From contig CAZNWE010000025.1 in the NCBI GenBank assembly GCA_964576715.1, positions 1 through 48,694 on the forward strand: 48,694 nucleotides of DNA. Reading direction: 5' to 3'. Below, in pieces: positions 7,624 to 15,438 of the stretch. Each line of letters opens with the position of its first letter. Position 1 is the first letter of the stretch. A model generated the notes under the pieces. It ran no database searches, was not told where the DNA came from, and worked only from the letters and a program-made list of their open reading frames with translations. Position numbers and translations under genes: made by a program. This DNA is from SLRI01 sp964576715 (GTDB taxonomy: Bacteria > Pseudomonadota > Alphaproteobacteria > Geminicoccales > Geminicoccaceae).

Positions 7624-8727
7624 TCAGTCACCGCCTGCCCGTGCTGCGACCACCGCGGCGGCGCTCGCCGCCGTGGCGGCAGGACGCCGGGCGCCATCCT
7701 GCCGGGCACCAGCCGGCCGGGCGAGGGCGGCCTCGGCGGCCTCGATCAGCTCGGCGATGATCAGGGCCACCGGCTCGACCGCCTTGACGAAGCCGACCGA
7801 CTGGCCGGCCATCAGCGAGCCCTCCTCGACATCGCCGTCGACGACCGCCCGGCGCAGTGCCCCGGCCCAGAAATGCTCGATCGCCAACGACGCTTCCTCG
7901 AGGCTCGTCTCGCCCCGGCGGTAGCGGCCGATCACCTCGAGCTGGGTCTCGGTGAACCGCCGCGTGCCCTGGTTGGCGAGTGCTCTGACCGGGATCACCT
8001 TGAAGTCCGGGTCGATCTGCACCGAGGGCTGCGCGTCCCTCGCCTGCGCCCGGATGAACGCCTCCTTGAACCGCGGATGGGCGACCGATTCGCTGGCACA
8101 GACGAAGCGCGTGCCCATCTGCACGCCGGCGGCACCCATGCGCAGAAAGGCGGCGATCGCCTCGCCATGGCCGATGCCGCCGGCGACGAAGACCGGCGCG
8201 GTGTCGAGAAAGGGCAGAATTTCCTGGGCCAGCACGGTGGTCGAGATGGCACCGATATGGCCGCCCGCCTCCATGCCTTCGATGATCAGCCCGTCCGCCC
8301 CGGAGCGGACCAGCCGCCTCGCCAAGGCCAGCGACGGGGCGAAGCAGAGCAGCTTGCGGCCGGCCCCCTTGATCCGCGCCGTCGCGGTGCGCGGCGGCAG
8401 GCCGCCGGCCAGCACGATGTGGCCGACGCCGAGGTCGAGGCAGACGTCGATCAGTGCGTCCAGGGCCGGATGCATGACGATGAGATTGACGCCGAACGGC
8501 CGATCGGTGAGGGCCCTTGTGGCGGCGATCTCGGCGGCCAGGAGGTCGGGCGTCATCGAGCCGCAGGCGATGACGCCGAAGCCGCCGGCCGCGGCGATGG
8601 CGGCGACGAGGTGGCGCTCGGAGACCCAGGTCATGGCCCCACCCATGATCGCGGTCTCGGTGCCGAGCAGCTCGGTGCCGGGGCGCCAGAGCTCGGCGAG
8701 GCGCGGGTGCGGCGGCAGGCCGGCCAC
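7624..8727 (-). CDS. Nitronate monooxygenase family flavoprotein
   Basis: A 367-residue FMN-binding TIM-barrel protein of the nitronate monooxygenase / 2-nitropropane dioxygenase group. Visible signatures are GGAMTWVSERHLVAAIAAAG, DRPFGVNLIV, the glycine-rich IIEGMEAGGHIG and VAGGIGHGEAIAAFLRMGAAGVQMGTRF, which bind the flavin phosphate. The frame stays open further upstream, but that part lies inside lysC. I chose GTG at 8727, right after the lysC stop, with GGGAG about 9 nt before it. The C-terminus has an Ala/Arg-rich tail. FabK-type enoyl reductases share the fold, so the substrate is not certain. It lies between lysC and ptsP, an insertion into a usually adjacent pair. Confidence 0.85.
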   Translation of the reverse strand: MAGLPPHPRLAELWRPGTELLGTETAIMGGAMTWVSERHLVAAIAAAGGFGVIACGSMTPDLLAAEIAATRALTDRPFGVNLIVMHPALDALIDVCLDLGVGHIVLAGGLPPRTATARIKGAGRKLLCFAPSLALARRLVRSGADGLIIEGMEAGGHIGAISTTVLAQEILPFLDTAPVFVAGGIGHGEAIAAFLRMGAAGVQMGTRFVCASESVAHPRFKEAFIRAQARDAQPSVQIDPDFKVIPVRALANQGTRRFTETQLEVIGRYRRGETSLEEASLAIEHFWAGALRRAVVDGDVEEGSLMAGQSVGFVKAVEPVALIIAELIEAAEAALARPAGARQDGARRPAATAASAAAVVAARAGGD

Positions 8728-8732
8728 GCCGT

Positions 8733-9974
8733 TCAGCTCCCGTCGCCGAGGTTGACCGCATCGAGGCCGTAGGCCGCGTGCAGGGTGCGCAAAGCGAGCT
8801 CGGTATAGGCCTCGTCGATCAGCACCGAGACCTTGATCTCCGAGGTCGAGATCGCCTGGATGTTGATGCCCTTGTCGGCCAGGCACTGGAACATGGTATG
8901 GGCGATGCCGGCGTGGCTGCGCATCCCGACGCCGATCACCGAGACCTTGCTGACGTCGTCGTCGGCGACGATCTCGGCGAAGCCGATGGCGCGCTGGTGC
9001 TCGGCGAGGACGACCTGCGCCCGGGCGAGGTCGTTCCTGGCGACGGTAAAGGTCATGTTGGCGACGACGCCGTCGCGGCTCACCGACTGCACGATCATGT
9101 CGACGTTGATGTTGGCGGCGGCCAGGGGCCCGAACACGGCGGCGGCGACACCCGGCCGGTCGCGCACGCCGAGGACCGTCAGGCGGGCCTCGTCGCGGCT
9201 GTAGGTGATGCCGCTGACAATCTGCTGTTCCACGATCTCATCCTCGTCGACGACGAGCGTGCCCGGCTCGTCATTGAAGCTCGACAATACCTGCACCCGC
9301 ACCTTGTGCGCCATGGCCAGCGCCACCGAGCGCGTCTGCAACACCTTGGCACCCAAAGATGCCAGCTCCAGCATTTCCTCATAGGTGATGCGCTCGAGCT
9401 TGCGGGCCCTGGCCACGATGCGGGGATCACTGGTGTAGACGCCGTCGACATCGGTAAAGATGTCGCAACGCTCGGCCCCGAGCGCCGCCGCCATGGCGAC
9501 CGCCGAGGTGTCCGAGCCGCCGCGACCCAGGGTCGAGATCCGGTCGCCCGGGGCGAGGCCCTGAAAGCCGGTGACCACGGCGACTTCGCCGCGGTCGAGT
9601 GCCGCCTTCACCGGCGCGGGGTCGATCGCGAGGATGCGGGCCGTGCCGTGTGCGGCGTCGGTGCGAATGCCGGCCTGCCAGCCGGTGAACGAGCGGGCCG
9701 GCACGCCGATCGCGTGCAGCGCGATCGCCAGAAGCCCGGCCGTGACCTGCTCGCCCGAGGCCACCACCGCGTCGTGCTCGGCGGCATCGAAGCCGGTTGC
9801 AGCGAGGCCGTCGACCTGGCCAACCAGCCGGTTGGTCTCGCCGGCCATCGCCGACGGCACGACGCAGAGCCGCTCGCCAGCGCCGACATGCCGCGCCACG
9901 CGGGCTGCGACGTGGCGAATGCGCACTAGATCGGCGACCGAGGTGCCGCCATATTTCTGCACGACGATGGTCAA
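8733..9974 (-). CDS. lysC: Aspartate kinase
   Basis: A 413-residue enzyme that phosphorylates aspartate, the first step to lysine, threonine and methionine. The kinase domain opens with VVQKYGGTSVAD and includes GRGGSDTSAVAMAAALGA and CDIFTDVDGVYTSDP. Two ACT domains at the C-terminus (from about 265; VSVIGVGMRSHAGIA, INIQAISTSEIKVSVLI) carry feedback control. There is no ATG or GTG close to the conserved start. The best candidate is TTG at 9974, giving LTIVVQKYGG; another TTG lies at 9992. Longer frames upstream lack family similarity. The gene is divergent from ubiG, the usual arrangement in alphaproteobacteria, and leads the six-gene minus-strand run. Confidence 0.93.
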   Translation of the reverse strand: MTIVVQKYGGTSVADLVRIRHVAARVARHVGAGERLCVVPSAMAGETNRLVGQVDGLAATGFDAAEHDAVVASGEQVTAGLLAIALHAIGVPARSFTGWQAGIRTDAAHGTARILAIDPAPVKAALDRGEVAVVTGFQGLAPGDRISTLGRGGSDTSAVAMAAALGAERCDIFTDVDGVYTSDPRIVARARKLERITYEEMLELASLGAKVLQTRSVALAMAHKVRVQVLSSFNDEPGTLVVDEDEIVEQQIVSGITYSRDEARLTVLGVRDRPGVAAAVFGPLAAANINVDMIVQSVSRDGVVANMTFTVARNDLARAQVVLAEHQRAIGFAEIVADDDVSKVSVIGVGMRSHAGIAHTMFQCLADKGINIQAISTSEIKVSVLIDEAYTELALRTLHAAYGLDAVNLGDGS

Positions 9975-10148
9975 GAATGGTACTCGCTTCAATTGACCGC
10001 CGCACCGCGATCGGGGCGAAGCGCCAGCGGCCGAGGTGATACGACGACGGGTGGTCTGGCGGCAGTGACCCGATGCGACACGCGCCATGCGCCGGCGCTG
10101 ATCAGCGTCGTCGGCCCGACGCGCCATCTTCTAGCCAGCAGGTGTGTG

Positions 10149-10949
10149 ATGAGCAAGCAACAGCGCGCCGCCCTCGCTTCGGCGTCCGAAGCACGCCGCC
10201 CGACTGCCCTGGATTCGCCCGAGGCGCTCGATCCAGAAGAGGTCGGCAAGTTCGAGGCCATCGCCGACGAGGTCTGGGACCCGGCCGGTCCGATGCGCCC
10301 GCTGCATCGGCTGAATCCGCTGCGGATCGGCTACATTCGCGAGCAGGCGCACCGGGTGCTCGGCACCCCGAACGGTGAAGCGCTCAGACCGCTCGGCGGG
10401 GTGCGGCTCGCCGATATCGGTTGTGGCGCCGGTCTCCTGGCAGAGCCCATGGCACGGCTGGGCGCCAGCGTCACCGGGATCGATCCGTCAGCACGCTCGA
10501 TCGCCGTGGCCGAGGCGCATGCCGCGCTGGTCGAACTGCCGATCGACTACCGCGCCACGACCGTCGAGAGGGTGGCGGAGGCCGGCCAGGTATTCGACTT
10601 GGTGCTCGCCATGGAGGTGATCGAGCATACCAACGATCCCGACCTCTTCATTTGCCAGCTCGCCGACCTCACCCGGCCGGGCGGGCTGCTCGTCATGTCG
10701 ACCCTGAGCCGCACGCTCAAGGCGTTTCTGCTCGGCGTGGTCGCGGCCGAGCGGCTGCTCGGCTGGCTGCCGGCCGGCACGCATGACTGGCGGCGCTTCA
10801 TGGCGCCATCCCGGCTCGCCCGGCTGTTGCGCCGCCGCGGCTTTCGGGTGGTCGATACGACCGGCGTCGTCTATCGGCCGGGCCAGGGCGATTTCGCCCG
10901 GAGCCGCGACCGCGACGTCAACTATATGCTGAGCGCGGTGCGCGACTGA
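10149..10949 (+). CDS. ubiG: Ubiquinone biosynthesis O-methyltransferase
   Basis: A 266-residue SAM-dependent methyltransferase that performs both O-methylations of ubiquinone synthesis. The start region EEVGKFEAIADEVWDPAGPMRPLHRLNPLRIGYI is diagnostic for UbiG. SAM motif I is LADIGCGAG (87-95), followed by the acidic GIDPS strand, and FDLVLAMEVIEHTNDP is the post-I region. I place the start at ATG 10149; the upstream open frame is unrelated low-complexity sequence. It is divergent from lysC across 174 bp and convergent with the DUF1178 gene. Confidence 0.95.
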   Translation: MSKQQRAALASASEARRPTALDSPEALDPEEVGKFEAIADEVWDPAGPMRPLHRLNPLRIGYIREQAHRVLGTPNGEALRPLGGVRLADIGCGAGLLAEPMARLGASVTGIDPSARSIAVAEAHAALVELPIDYRATTVERVAEAGQVFDLVLAMEVIEHTNDPDLFICQLADLTRPGGLLVMSTLSRTLKAFLLGVVAAERLLGWLPAGTHDWRRFMAPSRLARLLRRRGFRVVDTTGVVYRPGQGDFARSRDRDVNYMLSAVRD

Positions 10950-11036
10950 GCCGCCCTTCGGTGCCGGGAGAGCGCCCGAGCCCGCGCTGCCGGCGTGCAG
11001 ATCCCCCAGCCGACTGCCGGCCGACCGGCGGCGGCC

Positions 11037-11567
11037 TCAGCCATCGAGCTTCGGCAGGTTCGGCAATGGCGCGACGGCGATCCCCTCCTCCTCGAGGCTC
11101 TGCACTTCGTCCGGGCTCGCCTCGCCGTAGATGCCGCGGGGCTCCGCCTCCGCGTAATGGATGTTGCGCGCCTCCTCGGCGAAGCGGTTGCCGACATGCT
11201 CGAAATTGGCCTCGACATGGGCACGCAGCCGGCGCATCAGCACCAGCGCCCTGGCGCGCTGGGCCTGTTCCCGGTTGGCTGGCGCGGCGGGCAAGGCGGC
11301 CACGGGCGGGCCCGCCGGCGCCGCGGCCGGCGCCATTGCCGGAGCGTTGCCGGCGGCCGGCGGGCTCGTGCCGCTGCCTTCGGGCTTGACCGACGGGGCC
11401 TTGTCGCCGCGCAGCAGCACGGCCGGCGCCATGATCGCCTTGTCGATCACCGGATCGTCGCAGATCGGGCAGCTGAGTGCTCGGACCTCCTCGTCGAAGG
11501 CGCCGCTGCTCTTGAACCAGCCCTCGAAGCCATGCCCGCGGCTGCAGCGCAATTGGTAGCGGATCAT
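11037..11567 (-). CDS. DUF1178 family protein
   Basis: A 176-residue cytoplasmic protein of unknown function. The N-terminus MIRYQLRCSRGHGFEGWFKS with the following CPICDDPVIDKAIMAP looks like a small zinc ribbon (Cys8, Cys33, Cys36 visible). An Ala/Pro-rich linker leads to the conserved C-terminus, which ends in RGIYGEASPDEVQSLEEEG and VAPLP. The start codon overlaps the grxC stop (ATGA), so the genes are translationally coupled. In many alphaproteobacteria a carbon-nitrogen hydrolase gene sits between grxC and this gene; it is missing here. Confidence 0.88.
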   Translation of the reverse strand: MIRYQLRCSRGHGFEGWFKSSGAFDEEVRALSCPICDDPVIDKAIMAPAVLLRGDKAPSVKPEGSGTSPPAAGNAPAMAPAAAPAGPPVAALPAAPANREQAQRARALVLMRRLRAHVEANFEHVGNRFAEEARNIHYAEAEPRGIYGEASPDEVQSLEEEGIAVAPLPNLPKLDG

Positions 11568-11854
11568 CGCACCGCTTCACTCGCCCCCGCCGCCGTGCCG
11601 CCTGCCAGGAGCGGATCGAGACGACCCGCCAGATCGAGCGCCAGCAGTTCGTCGCAGCCGCCGATGCCCTGGCCGTCGATGAAGATCTGCGGCACCGTCC
11701 AGCGGCCCTCGGAGCGGGCGAGCATCTCCTTCTTGCGCGACGGCGACAACCAGACGTCGATCTCTTTGACCTCAACACCCTTCCGCTTGAACAGGCGTTT
11801 GGCGCGGATGCAGTAGGGGCAGAGCGGCTTGGTATAGATCTCGATGGTCGGCAT
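11564..11854 (-). CDS. grxC: Glutaredoxin 3
   Basis: A 96-residue glutathione-dependent thiol-disulfide oxidoreductase. The active site is Cys12-Pro-Tyr-Cys15 (PLCPYCIRAK). The cis-proline segment WTVPQIFIDGQGIGGCDEL binds glutathione. The size is right for GrxC, with a somewhat Ala-rich C-terminus. It lies 34 bp after comF and overlaps the DUF1178 gene by 4 bp, which makes a three-gene operon. Confidence 0.95.
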   Translation of the reverse strand: MPTIEIYTKPLCPYCIRAKRLFKRKGVEVKEIDVWLSPSRKKEMLARSEGRWTVPQIFIDGQGIGGCDELLALDLAGRLDPLLAGGTAAGASEAVR

Positions 11855-11888
11855 GAGGCTCCCGGGCGGGTGACGGCAGGGCGACTGA

Positions 11889-12683
11889 TCAACGGCATAT
11901 AGGCATGTCCGGGTCGCGCACCACCCTGGCCAGGGTCAGCAGGTCGACGGCCGCCGCACCGCCGGCCAGCAGGCAACGCGCGCAGGCATTGGCGGTGCTG
12001 CCGGTGGTCAGCACGTCGTCGATCAACAGCACCCGGCGGTCGGCGACGCGCAGCCGGGCGGTCGTGCTCAGGGCGAAGTCCTTTTCCTTGACATTGTGGC
12101 GTCGCTCGGCGGCACCGAGGGTCTGCTGCGAGAGGGTGGCGCGCCGCTTGACCAGCCCGTCGACCAGGGCCGGCTTGCCGCCTCGCCGGGCGATCGCGCG
12201 GGCGAGCAGGGCCGACTGGTTGTAGCTGCGCTGCACCAATCGCCAGCGATGCAGCGGCACCGGCACGACGACATCGGCGGCGGCGACCAGATCGGCGCCG
12301 GCGCGGGCCATCCAGGCGGCGTAGGTCGGCGTGCCGTCGATCCGGTCGCCATGCTTGAAGCGGAGTACCAGCCGGCGGGCGACGCCTTCGTAGCGCAGTG
12401 CCGAGCGCGCCCGCTCGAACACCGGTGGCTCGTCCAGGCAATGGCCGCAGACCGGTGCCTCCGCCGACACGTTGGGCAAGGGCACGCCGCAGGTCCGGCA
12501 TTGCCGGCCGAGAACGAAGCCGATCTCGGCCCAACACCCGGCGCACAAGCGGCCCTGGGCCTCGACCAGCACGCCGCAGGCTAGACAGCGGGGCGGCAAC
12601 ACCAGGTCGAGCACCACACGCCCGAGCCGCGCCAGCCGCCGGCGCGCCTCCACAGCCGTTGCCGTCAGCTCCTCAGCCTGCAT
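11889..12683 (-). CDS. comF: ComF family phosphoribosyltransferase-like protein
   Basis: A 264-residue ComF/GntX-type protein. The N-terminal double zinc finger has eight cysteines: 33/36 (CLAC), 47/50 (CAGC), 62/65 (CRTC) and 79/82 (CGHC). The C-terminal PRTase-like domain contains RSYNQSALLA and the PRPP-loop-like VLLIDDVLTTGSTANACA. ComF proteins act in DNA uptake in competent bacteria. In alphaproteobacteria the gene is widespread and its role is less clear. It is the first gene of the comF-grxC-DUF1178 set. An AT-rich patch at 12707-12752 just upstream is the likely promoter area. Confidence 0.93.
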   Translation of the reverse strand: MQAEELTATAVEARRRLARLGRVVLDLVLPPRCLACGVLVEAQGRLCAGCWAEIGFVLGRQCRTCGVPLPNVSAEAPVCGHCLDEPPVFERARSALRYEGVARRLVLRFKHGDRIDGTPTYAAWMARAGADLVAAADVVVPVPLHRWRLVQRSYNQSALLARAIARRGGKPALVDGLVKRRATLSQQTLGAAERRHNVKEKDFALSTTARLRVADRRVLLIDDVLTTGSTANACARCLLAGGAAAVDLLTLARVVRDPDMPICR

Positions 12684-13108
12684 CCGCCCGATCGTCCATG
12701 CTCGCCATTAAGATGAAATACTAGGGAAACATTCTACCAAAAAGCAAGCAGGAGCGGACCGGGCCGCCGCCGGCAGGCGAGCTGCCCGGTGGTCGTGCCG
12801 ACCGATCCGCGGGCGTGCCGGCTCGCGGCGGCGACGCCGCGCAACCAGGGTGATGGACCTCGTCGGCGGGGCGAGCGACCGGCAACCGCCTCGTGCCGCT
12901 GGTCGAATCATGCGGCCGGCACCGGCCGGCGGCCTGTCGACAACGCCCGCGACCAGACGGGCGAAGCCGCATCGACCGCCGCATCGCCGCCCGGCTCGGC
13001 CTTGCCGGGCCTCGCACCGCCGACCCAGGTCGCGCCGACCCAAGAGCGCGCCCACCCAGAGCCCGCCGACTGCGGCCGCGCCGATCGCGACCCCCCGTCA
13101 ACGCCGCC

Positions 13109-13286
13109 AGCACGATTGCAGCCCAGCACGATTGCAGCCCAGCACGATTGCAGCCCAGCACNNNNNNNNNNNNNNNNNNNNNNNNNNNNNNNNNNNNNNN
13201 NNNNNNNNNNNNNNNNNNNNNNNNNNNNNNNNNNNNNNNNNNNNNNNNNNNNNNNNNNNNNATTGCAGCCCAGCACCATTGCAGCA
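13109..13286. repeat. 16-bp tandem repeat array interrupted by the gap
   Basis: The unit AGCACGATTGCAGCCC is repeated head to tail three times from 13109, then enters the gap as AGCAC. It resumes at 13262 as ATTGCAGCCC followed by a diverged unit AGCACCATTGCAGCA. The true copy number is hidden by the gap. The unit length is not a multiple of three, and the array has no stop in any frame on either strand, which explains the open frames through it. Confidence 0.85.
13162..13261. other. Scaffold gap of 100 N
   Basis: Exactly 100 undetermined bases, the conventional placeholder for a gap of unknown length. Both edges are in the 16-bp tandem repeat, so assembly most likely broke on that array. 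Confidence 0.98.
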
Positions 13287-14006
13287 ATGAGGGCCGAGCC
13301 GCCGTCATCAGGGCTGCGCGGCTCTCGTCCGACCATCGCGCTCGATCGTCAAAACGCGCCCGCCCTGCCGGCGCGTCAGCAGCGCAATGCCGGCCCCGGC
13401 CGCGGCAGGGCTCGACCGGCAGGGCGACCTTGTCCGCCAGCCTCGCCTGCGGCCGAGAGCGGGGCGTGGCCCCCCGCGCTTTCGTGCAGCGGCGTGCCCT
13501 AGTCCGACAGCGTCGGTGGCCGGGCGTGCAACAACGCACGTGGCACGGCCGCTTCAGACCAGCCCTGCCATACCGTCATTCCGACGCACGCCCCCCAGGC
13601 GCACCCCCCAGGCTTGCCGCCAGGCGCACCTTTGGCATCGGGCCGAGCGGTGCGGGTCGTTTGCCGTGCGACCGCCAACGCCGCCAGTTTGCCCGGCAGC
13701 GACCCGCGTGTTGCGGCCGGAACGGGCGCCCGTCGCCGGACAGCGCCACGCCCAGTCCCGGCGACGCGGCGGCTTCACCGGGCCGTCACCTCGCCAGCGG
13801 CGGTATTCGGCAGGCTCGTGCCAGCCGTCCGGCGGCGACGACCAGCCGTCTGCCGGTGGCGGCTCGAAAACCCGCGACACCGACGCTTCGACGCTCGTCG
13901 CCTCACCGCTGAGGGCCGACGATCCGCGGACTGCACCAGGGCGGTGCCAAAGGCGGCCGACATCAGCCAGACCAGCACGACGCCTGGTATGGTCGGAGCA
14001 GTCGCC

Positions 14007-15392
14007 TCATGCCTGAATGGTGACCGCGAGTCCGGCTTCGGCGAGGGCCCTAATCAGCGAGCGCTTGCAGGAAGCCAGGCCCTCGGGCGAGAGGGCCTCG
14101 GCCCGGCCGACCAGGACGGCCTGGGTGTTGGAGGCGCGGAGCAGCCACCAGCCGTCGCCCTGCCGCACCCGCACCCCGTCGGTGGCGTCGACCGCGGCAC
14201 CGGCCGCGGCAAGACCTGCCTTGACCGTCTCGATGACCGCGAATTTCTCGTCCTCGCGGCAGTCGAAGCGGAGTTCGGGCGTGTTGAAGAGGGTCGGCAT
14301 CGCGTCCCGGCGGTCCGCGAGCGTGCGCTCGCCGCGGGCCAGGATGTCGAGCAGCCGGACGGCGACATAGAGCGCGTCGTCGTGACCGTAGAACCCGTCC
14401 TTGTAGAAGATGTGGCCGCTCATCTCGCCGGCGAGCGGGGCGCCGGTCTCGACCATTTTGGCCTTCATCAAGGAGTGGCCGGTCTTCCACATCAACGGCA
14501 CGCCACCCTTGGCCGCGACGTGGTCGAAGAAGGCCTGGCTGGACTTGACGTCGGCGATGATCGTCGCGCCGGGCCGGCGCTCGAGCACGTCGTCGGCGAG
14601 GATCTGCATGATCTGGTCGCCCCAGATGATCCGGCCTTCGCCGTCGACCACGCCGATCCGATCACCGTCACCGTCGAAGCCGATGCCGATCTCGAAGCCA
14701 CCCTCGCGCACGGTGCGGACGAGGTCGACCAGGTTCTCAGGGATCGTCGGGTCGGGATGGTGGTTGGGAAAATTGCCGTCGACCTCCTCGAACAGCAGCG
14801 CGTGGCGGCCGGGCAGCCGCCGGCTCAAGGCCGTCATGGCCGGCCCGGCAGCGCCATTGCCGGCATCCCAGGCGACGTCGATCGGCCGCTGCCCGTGGTA
14901 GTCGGCGACCAGCCTGTCGATGTAGCGGGCGAAGAGGTCGACCGTGTGCCGCGTGCCGCTGCCGCTCGCCAGCTCGCCGGCGGCGGCGATCCGGCCGAGC
15001 TCCTGAATGTGCGCGCCGTAGAACGAGCCCTTGCCGAGCATCATCTTGAAGCCGTTGTAGTCCGGCGGGTTGTGCGAGCCGGTGAGCTGGACGCCGGCGT
15101 CGGCGGCGAGCTCGTGCACCGCGTAATAGAGCATCGGCGTCGGCCCGAGCCCGATATCGAGCACGTCGACCCCGCTCGCCAGTAAGCCCTCGATCAGCGC
15201 TAGCTGCAGCATCGGCGAGCTCAGCCGGCCGTCCCGGCCGACCGCCACCCGGCGACCACCCGTGCGCTGCACGATCGTCCCGAAGGCCCGGCCGATCGCC
15301 TCGGCATCGGCCGTGAAGAGGGTTGTGCCCACCACGCCGCGAATGTCGTACTCGCGCAGGATGGTCGGCTCGAAGACATGCGCCAGGGTCAC
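14007..15392 (-). CDS. Phosphomannomutase / phosphoglucomutase
   Basis: A 461-residue alpha-D-phosphohexomutase of the AlgC type, interconverting hexose 6- and 1-phosphates for sugar-nucleotide synthesis. The start EPTILREYDIRG, the phosphoserine loop TGSHNPPDYNGFK, the metal loop FDGDGDRIG, the sugar-binding GEMSGHIFY and the C-terminal phosphate loop RASNTQ are all present. It starts with GTG at 15392, with AAGGA about 10 nt upstream. It is the third gene of galU-ugd-mutase on the minus strand, 46 bp after ugd. GlmM is less likely, because the substrate loop GEMSGH is of the PMM/PGM type. Confidence 0.93.
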   Translation of the reverse strand: MTLAHVFEPTILREYDIRGVVGTTLFTADAEAIGRAFGTIVQRTGGRRVAVGRDGRLSSPMLQLALIEGLLASGVDVLDIGLGPTPMLYYAVHELAADAGVQLTGSHNPPDYNGFKMMLGKGSFYGAHIQELGRIAAAGELASGSGTRHTVDLFARYIDRLVADYHGQRPIDVAWDAGNGAAGPAMTALSRRLPGRHALLFEEVDGNFPNHHPDPTIPENLVDLVRTVREGGFEIGIGFDGDGDRIGVVDGEGRIIWGDQIMQILADDVLERRPGATIIADVKSSQAFFDHVAAKGGVPLMWKTGHSLMKAKMVETGAPLAGEMSGHIFYKDGFYGHDDALYVAVRLLDILARGERTLADRRDAMPTLFNTPELRFDCREDEKFAVIETVKAGLAAAGAAVDATDGVRVRQGDGWWLLRASNTQAVLVGRAEALSPEGLASCKRSLIRALAEAGLAVTIQA

Positions 15393-15438
15393 GACGACGG
15401 GAATCCTTCTCGGCTCGAAGCGCGGCGCCCGGGGGCGG

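Larger units (their letters stand above)
12684..14006. other. Coding-poor stretch with tandem repeat and assembly gap
   Basis: About 1.3 kb between the start of comF and the end of the phosphomannomutase gene. Several frames are open on both strands, but none shows a domain, a credible ribosome site or protein-like composition; translations are rich in Arg, Pro and Ala. The stretch holds an AT-rich patch (12707-12752), the 16-bp tandem repeat and the N gap. A minus-strand frame starting with GTG at 13978 begins with a signal-like MLVWLMSAAFGTALV and then becomes arginine-rich, so it may be the head of a decayed secreted protein. Confidence 0.5.

Noticed and set aside
10918..12546. 542-codon minus-strand frame across DUF1178, grxC and comF
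   Set aside because: It is a shadow frame through three well-supported genes and has no domain of its own.
13109..13286. Tandem array considered as a CRISPR array
   Set aside because: Units are 16 bp and directly contiguous, with no spacers and no cas genes nearby.
13387..14016. Plus-strand open frame of 209 codons
   Set aside because: The translation is low-complexity Arg/Pro/Ala without motifs, has no ribosome site, and overlaps the end of the mutase gene.
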